Positions 32,118-37,445 of a stretch of 37,445 nucleotides of DNA are shown piece after piece. Made by a program: the position numbers and the translations under genes. This stretch comes from Lachnospiraceae bacterium (lineage in GTDB: Bacteria > Bacillota > Clostridia > Lachnospirales > Lachnospiraceae), in assembly GCA_017396675.1 (NCBI GenBank), contig JAFQLB010000025.1:1-37445 (forward strand), in the 5' to 3' direction. Numbering within the stretch: position 1 is the stretch's first letter; every line of letters starts with the position of its first letter. A model generated the notes under the pieces. It was given only the letters and a program-made list of their open reading frames with translations, was not told the DNA's origin and did not search any database.

Positions 32118-33419
32118 ATGCGCAGTATCACATTGAATTCTGAAAACAAAAAAAATCTTCTGGAGCATTTGCTGAAACGAAGCACAGAGCAGTACGGTGA
32201 CTGTGAGGCGATTGTGGCCGGGATCATCGAAGACGTACGTCGTCTGGGAGATCAGGCACTGATTGAGTATACGCAAAGGTTTGATCAATGGGAGGCCACC
32301 CCTGAATCCCTACAGGTGACAAGAGAGGAAATCAAGGAGGCGTATACTCTGGTGGATTCCACTCTGGTGGATGTGATGCGCCGCAGTGCCGTTAACATCC
32401 GACAGTTTCACAGCAGGCAGCTGCAGAACAGCTGGTTTCTCCCGGGAGAGTACGGCTCTATCCTTGGAATGAAGGTTCTGCCTCTTGAAAAAGCCGGTGT
32501 ATACGTACCCGGCGGGAAGGCTGCCTATCCCTCCAGTGTATTGATGAATGTACTGCCTGCAAAGGTGGCGGGCGTCTCACGCATTATCATGACCACGCCC
32601 GCCGGAAAAGATGGAAAGGTCAATCCGGGTACTCTGGTGGCTGCGGATATTGCCGGTGTGGATGAGATTTATAAGGTGGGAGGTGCACAGGCCATTGCTG
32701 CCATGGCTTACGGAACACAGACCATTCCAAAAGTGGATAAAATAACAGGTCCGGGCAATATTTATGTGGCACTTGCGAAAAAAGCATGCTTTGGACATGT
32801 CAGTATCGATTCCATTGCGGGACCCAGTGAGATCCTGGTGCTTGCGGACGAAACCGCTAATCCCAGATTTGTGGCGGCGGATCTGCTGTCTCAGGCAGAG
32901 CATGATGAACTGGCCAGTGCCATCCTGATTACACCCTGCAAAGAGCTGGCGGATAAAGTTCTGGCGCAGGTGGAGGATTTTTTGCGGGAGCTGCCGAGAG
33001 CGGAGATTATCCGCAAATCCCTGGATAACTACGGGTATATCCTGTTAACGGAAACGCTGCAGGATGCTGTGGATGCTGCCAATGACATTGCCAGTGAGCA
33101 TTTGGAGATATTGACCGCCAATCCCTTTGAGGTAATGACAAAAATCAGAAATGCGGGAGCCATCTTTGTTGGAGAGTATTCCTCAGAGCCTTTGGGAGAT
33201 TACTACGCCGGACCCAATCATGTATTGCCTACCAATGGTACGGCACGATTCTTCTCTCCCCTCAGTGTGGACGATTTCATTAAGAAAACCAGCATTATTG
33301 CTTACTCCAGGCAGGCTCTTGCCAAGGTTCATACGGAAATTGAACGTTTTGCCGAGGGAGAAGGGCTGACGGCTCATGCCAATTCCATTCGGGTTCGTTT
33401 TGAGAAAGATAATACTTAG
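32118..33419 (+). CDS. hisD: Histidinol dehydrogenase
   Basis: HisD, 433 residues, catalyses the last two oxidations, histidinol to histidine, with NAD and zinc. Motifs include YVPGGKAAYPSSVLMN, KITGPGNIYVALAKK, IAGPSEILVLAD, LLSQAEHDELASAILIT (with a zinc-ligand histidine), and SEHLEI with the catalytic histidine. The late YAGPNHVLPT and SVDDFIKK are also typical. Length matches the family. It follows hisG by 3 bases and ends in a small hairpin (copy B) before hisB. Confidence 0.97.
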   Translation: MRSITLNSENKKNLLEHLLKRSTEQYGDCEAIVAGIIEDVRRLGDQALIEYTQRFDQWEATPESLQVTREEIKEAYTLVDSTLVDVMRRSAVNIRQFHSRQLQNSWFLPGEYGSILGMKVLPLEKAGVYVPGGKAAYPSSVLMNVLPAKVAGVSRIIMTTPAGKDGKVNPGTLVAADIAGVDEIYKVGGAQAIAAMAYGTQTIPKVDKITGPGNIYVALAKKACFGHVSIDSIAGPSEILVLADETANPRFVAADLLSQAEHDELASAILITPCKELADKVLAQVEDFLRELPRAEIIRKSLDNYGYILLTETLQDAVDAANDIASEHLEILTANPFEVMTKIRNAGAIFVGEYSSEPLGDYYAGPNHVLPTNGTARFFSPLSVDDFIKKTSIIAYSRQALAKVHTEIERFAEGEGLTAHANSIRVRFEKDNT

Positions 33420-33447
33420 GAAAATGACGATTTTATCGGCATTTCCT
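33418..33447 (+). repeat. 3'-end hairpin of the GGAAA...TTTCC type (copy B)
   Basis: The stem AGGAAAATG/CATTTCCT (one bulge) and an inner CGAT/ATCG start in the hisD stop codon. Bases 33419-33446 match copy C at about 23 of 28 positions. There is no T run, so it may be a processing or stability site between hisD and hisB rather than a full terminator. Confidence 0.65.
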
Positions 33448-33486
33448 TAGAATAAATCAAGGGTAATCAGATACGGAGGTAGGATA

Positions 33487-34071
33487 ATGAGAGTGGCGGT
33501 GATTGAACGGAAAACAAAGGAAACACAGATTCAAGCGAAGCTGAAGCTGGACGGAACCGGCAACGGAAGGATAGAGACGGGGATCGGCTTTTTCGATCAT
33601 ATGCTGGAAGGGTTTGCAAAACACGGCTTTTTTGATCTTACGGTTTCCGTAAAGGGAGACCTTCGGGTGGATGGTCACCACACCGTGGAAGATACGGGGA
33701 TTGTACTGGGGCAGGCCATTGCAGAGGCTCTGGGAGATAAGCAGGGAATCCGAAGATACGGTTCCTGCATTCTGCCCATGGATGATGCGTTGGTGCTGTG
33801 CTCCATTGACTTATCCGGTCGACCGTATTTTGTGTTTGATTGTGAACTGAGTACACCTGCCATAGGTGGGTTGGATACACAACTGGTACGGGAATTCTTT
33901 TATGCCCTTACGTACAACTGTGGAATGAATCTGCACATACGTAAACTGTCCGGCCACAATGATCACCATACAGTGGAAGCTCTGTTTAAAGCCTTTGCCA
34001 GAGCGTTGGATGAGGCGGCGGCTACGGACGCAAGGATACAGGGCGTACTGTCTACCAAGGGAAGCTTATAG
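33487..34071 (+). CDS. hisB: Imidazoleglycerol-phosphate dehydratase
   Basis: HisB, 194 residues, monofunctional, removes water from imidazole glycerol phosphate. Manganese-site signatures are GFFDHMLEGFAKHG, DGHHTVEDTGI, and the later GHNDHHTVEALFKAFARAL. No phosphatase domain is attached, so a separate histidinol-phosphatase must exist elsewhere. GGAGGT lies 7 bases upstream of the ATG. It lies 67 bases after hisD with a hairpin between and 25 bases before the hisIE fusion. Confidence 0.97.
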   Translation: MRVAVIERKTKETQIQAKLKLDGTGNGRIETGIGFFDHMLEGFAKHGFFDLTVSVKGDLRVDGHHTVEDTGIVLGQAIAEALGDKQGIRRYGSCILPMDDALVLCSIDLSGRPYFVFDCELSTPAIGGLDTQLVREFFYALTYNCGMNLHIRKLSGHNDHHTVEALFKAFARALDEAAATDARIQGVLSTKGSL

Positions 34072-34096
34072 TTGAATAAGGGTTGAGTAAAAAACT

Positions 34097-35380
34097 ATGA
34101 AGAAAAAAATAATTGCATCCATATTTTTATATGAAAAAGAGGCTGTGACAAGCTTTGATAATCTGGAGGTACTGCACAAAGATCCGGTGGCACTGGCCCG
34201 GTATTATGCAGAGCATCATGCAGATGCATTGCTGCTGTTGGATCTGTCTTTGGGAGAGAAAGAGCATGAGGCGGCTTTGGAGCTGATACGGGAAATCTGT
34301 GCAGCTGTGGAGATTCCCTGTATCGGTGCGGGAAACGTAAGACGTCCCGAGGATATTAAGAAGCTGCTCTATGCCGGCTGTCACAAAGCGGTTTTGAATT
34401 ACAGCAAGGAAGGCAATATTGCCATGACACAGGAAGTATCGGAACGGTTCGGGAAAGAAAAAATTGCGGTGTCTGTGGCAGAAAGTGAAACGCTCCGTCA
34501 TTTTGAGGATGTGATCCAAGAATATACTTCCGAGGTTATTTTTCTCGGGAAAGAAGGTGCAAGGACTGCCGTTCATACTGCCGGTGTACCCGTTATACTG
34601 CAGACTCCAGAGGTTTCTCTGGATAAGCTGATCGAAATGATGAAGATGGAAAATCTATCCGGTATCATGGGGGAAATGATCAATAACAATGCCAGAGAGT
34701 TTACTTCCCTTAAGATGCTTTTGAAGCAGAACGGCGTCTCCATGGAGGCTTTGGAGGTGTCCTTCTGTTGGGAAGAATTCAAAAAAAATTCAGACGGTAT
34801 GGTGCCGGTCATCGTTCAGGATTATAAAACAGATACGGTCTTAATGATGGCTTATATGAACAAGGAGGCCTATGAAAAGACGATCTCCGGCGGTAAAATG
34901 ACATATTGGAGCAGAAGCAGAGACTGCCTTTGGGTCAAAGGAGAGAGCAGCGGTCATACGCAGTATGTGAAGAGCCTGACCACAGACTGTGATAAGGATA
35001 CCATTCTGGCCAGAGTTGCACAGACGGGACCGGCCTGTCATACAGGCAGCTACAGCTGTTTCTTCCGGGAAATTATGGAAAGGGAAGCGGAGCATAACAG
35101 GAATCCGTTAAAGGTATTTGAGAAGGTTTCCGGAGTGATTCACGACAGAAAGCTGCATCCCAAAGAGGGTTCTTATACGAATTATCTTTTCGACAAGGGA
35201 TTGGATAAAATTTTGAAAAAACTGGGGGAGGAAGCGGCTGAAATCATCATTGCAGCCAAAAATCCGGAGGCCGGTGAAATCAAATATGAAATTGCCGACT
35301 TTTTATATCATATGATGGTTCTGATGGAGGAAAAGAATATAACCTGGGAGGAGATTACGGAAGAACTGTCAAAGCGATAA
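34097..35380 (+). CDS. hisIE: HisF-like pseudoenzyme domain fused to HisI-HisE
   Basis: A 427-residue fusion. Residues about 225-325 are the HisI cyclohydrolase: DCDKDT (297-302) and the cysteines C314 and C321 form the metal site. Residues about 350-427 are the HisE pyrophosphatase, with LGEEAAEIIIAAK and the EIADFLYHMMVLM helix. Residues 1-215 resemble the HisF/HisA TIM barrel: LLLLDLS and CIGAGNVRRPEDIKKLLYAG fit. However, the catalytic aspartates of HisF are replaced, D11 by F10 and D130 by A128, so this half is probably not an active cyclase. It may bind substrate or tether partners. HisF, HisH and HisA themselves are not in this operon. The start has a weak AAGGG site. Confidence for HisI and HisE is high; for the barrel it is inference from alignment by eye. 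Confidence 0.9.
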   Translation: MKKKIIASIFLYEKEAVTSFDNLEVLHKDPVALARYYAEHHADALLLLDLSLGEKEHEAALELIREICAAVEIPCIGAGNVRRPEDIKKLLYAGCHKAVLNYSKEGNIAMTQEVSERFGKEKIAVSVAESETLRHFEDVIQEYTSEVIFLGKEGARTAVHTAGVPVILQTPEVSLDKLIEMMKMENLSGIMGEMINNNAREFTSLKMLLKQNGVSMEALEVSFCWEEFKKNSDGMVPVIVQDYKTDTVLMMAYMNKEAYEKTISGGKMTYWSRSRDCLWVKGESSGHTQYVKSLTTDCDKDTILARVAQTGPACHTGSYSCFFREIMEREAEHNRNPLKVFEKVSGVIHDRKLHPKEGSYTNYLFDKGLDKILKKLGEEAAEIIIAAKNPEAGEIKYEIADFLYHMMVLMEEKNITWEEITEELSKR

Positions 35381-35443
35381 AAGAGTTCTGCCGAAGCCGG
35401 TCTGTACATAAACTAAAAGAGAGTAGGTGAAAGGAAATTTACG

Positions 35444-35770
35444 GTGCAGACAGAGCAGAGAGCGGAAATGATACGCAGGATGCGCATACGAAGCGTGCGC
35501 ATGCAAAACATGAGCTTGGAAATGAATCGGCAGAATGCAAATGGAGATCTTTATTCCGATACACAGGAAGACCAAAGCGGAAGTCTCTACGGCAGTCTGC
35601 GGCTGAGGATCCTGATAGCCATGCTCCTGTTTTTGCTGTTTTTCTTTATGGAGTATTACGGGCTGTCCATAGGGGATGTGACAGCCTCCCGCGTTATGGA
35701 ACAGTTGGACATAACCATGGAATTACCGGTGCATCCCAAGGGGTTTTTGCCCTGGGGAAATGGCGATTAA
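35444..35770 (+). CDS. Uncharacterised small membrane protein after the his operon
   Basis: A 108-residue protein starting at a GTG with AAAGGAAA 6 bases upstream. The N-terminus is basic and methionine-rich (RMRIRSVRMQNM), there is one strong hydrophobic segment at about residues 54-69, and the C-terminal tail is probably outside. I do not recognise a family. It may be the last gene of the his transcript, 63 bases after hisIE; the only terminator is a hairpin overlapping its stop codon. Function unknown. Confidence 0.65.
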   Translation: MQTEQRAEMIRRMRIRSVRMQNMSLEMNRQNANGDLYSDTQEDQSGSLYGSLRLRILIAMLLFLLFFFMEYYGLSIGDVTASRVMEQLDITMELPVHPKGFLPWGNGD

Positions 35771-35789
35771 ATCAGCATTTCCCCAGTTT
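35752..35789. terminator. Hairpin between the small membrane protein and MATE genes (copy C)
   Basis: CTGGGGAAATG and CATTTCCCCAG form a perfect 11-base stem with a 13-base loop that contains the upstream gene's stop codon, followed by TTTATT on the plus strand. It is the strongest of three related hairpins and also ends 2 bases from the MATE stop on the minus strand, so it may serve both convergent genes. Confidence 0.75.
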
Positions 35790-37182
35790 ATTCCGTTACA
35801 ATATTTTGCAGCCAAATGCCGCTCTTTACCATAAAAAAGCCGATGATAGCCTTGATCAGCTCAAGAGACTGTACCAGGAAGAAAACGGTGACAATGGAAA
35901 GAGCGGTACGTTTTGATAAAAAGGAGGCAATCGGGATTACCACCAGCCAGAGATAGGTGGAATCAAAGATCAGAGTGATTCCTGTTTTTCCGCCGGAGCG
36001 CAGCGTAAAGTATGTGCAGTGACAAAAAGAACACAGTGGCATGGCAAGGGAAGAAATCAGGATAAAGCGTGAAGCAAGAGCTTTGATGCTTTCTTCCGTA
36101 TTGTAGATCGCCGGAAACAGTCCGCCTACAAGAGACATAAGAAGAGCCACCAGGGTGCAGCAGGATATACAGAAGAAAATCAGCTTGTTATTTTTTTCTT
36201 TGGCCTCCTGAATTCGTCCGGCTCCCAAAAGCTGGCCGGTGATGATGGCAATGCTGCTGCCAAGCTGTATGTAGATCGTATTGAATAAGTTGGAAATGGT
36301 AGAGGAGATATTTTGAGCAGCCACCACTTCCAGACCGCGGGTCGCGTAGCATTGTACGATGACAGTCATACCGACGGACCACAGGATTTCGTTGATCACC
36401 AAGGGTGATCCCTTTTTCAGCACTTTTTTCAATGTGGAGCCGGGAATATAAAGGCTGCTGTAAGCACCCTTAAGAAATCTGTTTTTTGCCTGATTAAAGT
36501 GAGCCCACAGGACGACAATCAGGCATTCCGCAAAGCGGGCAATCACCGTAGCTATGGCAGCGCCGGAAACACCCATAGCGGGGATACCGAAAACTCCGAA
36601 GATGAAGATATAATCCAGAATCAGATTGGTGGCTACGGCAACGATACCGGCAAGCATGGGAACAAAGGTCTGTCCTGTTTCACGTATGGTGCTGGTGTAT
36701 GCCTGAGACAGGGCAAAGGGAAACAGTCCTGCCGTCATAATCGCCAGATACTCCTTGCCATAATGCAAAGCAAGACGGATATCTCCTATGGTTCCCGCAT
36801 CACTCAGATACAGAGAAATCAAAGGCTCTTCATAAAAATAAAAAAGGAGTAATGCAATTACGGTGAAGATAGCACAGATATAAAGCTTAAAGCGGAAGGT
36901 GAATTTCTGTCCTTCATAATCACCCTTGCCAAAGAACTGAGTGCCAAAGATACCGGCACCGGAAACACCTCCGAAAATACAGATATTGAATACGAAAAAC
37001 AGCTGATTGACAATGGCTACGCCGGACATTTGTTCCGTACCGATCTGTCCCACCATGATATTATCAAGAAAGCTGACAAAATTGGTGATTACATTTTGAA
37101 CAATCATCGGTATGACGATGCCCAAGACATAAATATAGAATTCCTTCGTTCCGATGAACTTTTCTTTGAATCGGGTAAACAT
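35788..37182 (-). CDS. MATE family efflux transporter
   Basis: A 464-residue multidrug and toxic compound extrusion protein with the 12 hydrophobic segments of the family. The first half has IVIPMIVQNVITNFVSFLDN and MVGQIGTEQMSGVAI, and the second half repeats the pattern with PLVINEILWSVGMTVIVQ. MATE proteins expel cations, drugs or dyes using sodium or proton gradients; the substrate is not predictable. The ATG lies 9 bases after the stop of a likely regulator remnant and has no clear ribosome binding site, which suggests it was once translated as the second gene of a unit. Confidence 0.93.
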   Translation of the reverse strand: MFTRFKEKFIGTKEFYIYVLGIVIPMIVQNVITNFVSFLDNIMVGQIGTEQMSGVAIVNQLFFVFNICIFGGVSGAGIFGTQFFGKGDYEGQKFTFRFKLYICAIFTVIALLLFYFYEEPLISLYLSDAGTIGDIRLALHYGKEYLAIMTAGLFPFALSQAYTSTIRETGQTFVPMLAGIVAVATNLILDYIFIFGVFGIPAMGVSGAAIATVIARFAECLIVVLWAHFNQAKNRFLKGAYSSLYIPGSTLKKVLKKGSPLVINEILWSVGMTVIVQCYATRGLEVVAAQNISSTISNLFNTIYIQLGSSIAIITGQLLGAGRIQEAKEKNNKLIFFCISCCTLVALLMSLVGGLFPAIYNTEESIKALASRFILISSLAMPLCSFCHCTYFTLRSGGKTGITLIFDSTYLWLVVIPIASFLSKRTALSIVTVFFLVQSLELIKAIIGFFMVKSGIWLQNIVTE

Positions 37183-37191
37183 ATGAAGGGA

Positions 37192-37445
37192 TCACCGACC
37201 TTTCCAAACAGCATCATAATATTGAATCAGAGTTTCGTCAAGGCTGAAATCCGCTCCTTAATCAGCGGTGAGATAAGAAATCCTGAAACTGAGAGAAGTG
37301 CCGCTGGGATGACCACCTTCTGTTTCGGAGGAATCCGTTCTGCAGACTTTCGTTGGATTTATCAGACTCCTGCTTTTCAATAATGATGCGACCCAAAACG
37401 TTGTCTGAGCCCTTAGGAGCCCATAGAAGATTATAAACCACAGTA
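37192..37445 (-). pseudogene. Possible broken 3' end of a transcriptional regulator (TetR-like)
   Basis: On the minus strand the end of a coding region appears to be split across frames. One frame gives WAPKGSDNVLGRIIIEKQES (37445 to about 37340), another KVVIPAALLSVSGFLISPLI (to about 37253), and a third GADFSLDETLIQYYDAVWKG then R and stop at 37192. Joined, they look like the C-terminal helices of a TetR-type regulator placed directly before a MATE gene, a common pairing. At least one shift, near 37257, is needed. It may be a real pseudogene or a sequence error at the edge. The family name is inference. Confidence 0.4.

Noticed and set aside
37030..37383. A plus-strand open frame across the MATE start and the right edge
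   Set aside because: It reads antisense through the MATE N-terminus and has no good ribosome site; the minus-strand reading explains the area better.

Overview
The window looks like chromosomal core sequence from a spore-forming member of the Clostridia, most likely Lachnospiraceae. I infer this from moderate GC content, AGGAGG-type ribosome binding sites, frequent TTG/GTG starts, sporulation genes (ytfJ/gerW, ylbJ), a HisZ-dependent histidine operon and a gene order that partly matches Bacillus (rpmB/yloU/yloV/recG and ylbH/ylbI/ylbJ). No species call is possible without a search. There is no rRNA, tRNA, CRISPR array, prophage or insertion sequence.

Layout. 1-3420 (+): 3' end of pheT, an M18 aminopeptidase, queA and a PilZ protein with its own promoter. 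3541-7020 (-): an aromatic amino acid operon read aroF (DAHP synthase), tyrA, aroA from a strong promoter at about 7100. 7307-10251 (+): an EF-G paralogue and mazG. 10252-10825 holds no gene; it contains a long imperfect palindrome of about 430 bp with two tight central hairpins, the most unusual non-coding feature here. 10826-12976 (+): a NUDIX hydrolase, an unknown 106-residue protein, a DUF2953 protein (ytfI-like) and ytfJ/gerW. 13121-13306 (-): rpmB (L28). 13516-24624 (+): an Asp23 protein, fakA, recG, a DegV/FakB protein, a parE/parC pair, rsmD, coaD and a coiled-coil protein. 24682-25644 (-): ylbJ. 25756-30151 (+): an RsuA-type pseudouridine synthase, a HAD phosphatase, a short-chain dehydrogenase, an unknown membrane protein, a RluA-type pseudouridine synthase and recU. 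30262-35380 (+): hisZ-hisG-hisD-hisB-hisIE behind a perfect consensus promoter, then a small membrane protein at 35444. 35788-37182 (-): a MATE transporter preceded by what looks like the broken 3' end of a regulator gene running off the right edge.

How the genes work together. aroF, tyrA and aroA supply the shikimate pathway and tyrosine. The his operon carries the first steps of histidine synthesis (HisZ/HisG, HisI, HisE) plus HisB and HisD, but hisA, hisF, hisH and hisC are absent. Its HisIE protein has an N-terminal HisF-like barrel that has lost both catalytic aspartates. FakA and a FakB-type protein form a likely exogenous fatty acid kinase. RecG, RecU and the ParE/ParC topoisomerase act on DNA. 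Several queue, pseudouridine and rRNA methylation enzymes modify RNA.

Most of the window is ordinary housekeeping sequence. The best candidates for something undescribed are the palindromic element at 10276-10707, the HisF-like pseudoenzyme fusion, and a family of three related hairpins placed exactly at gene 3' ends.
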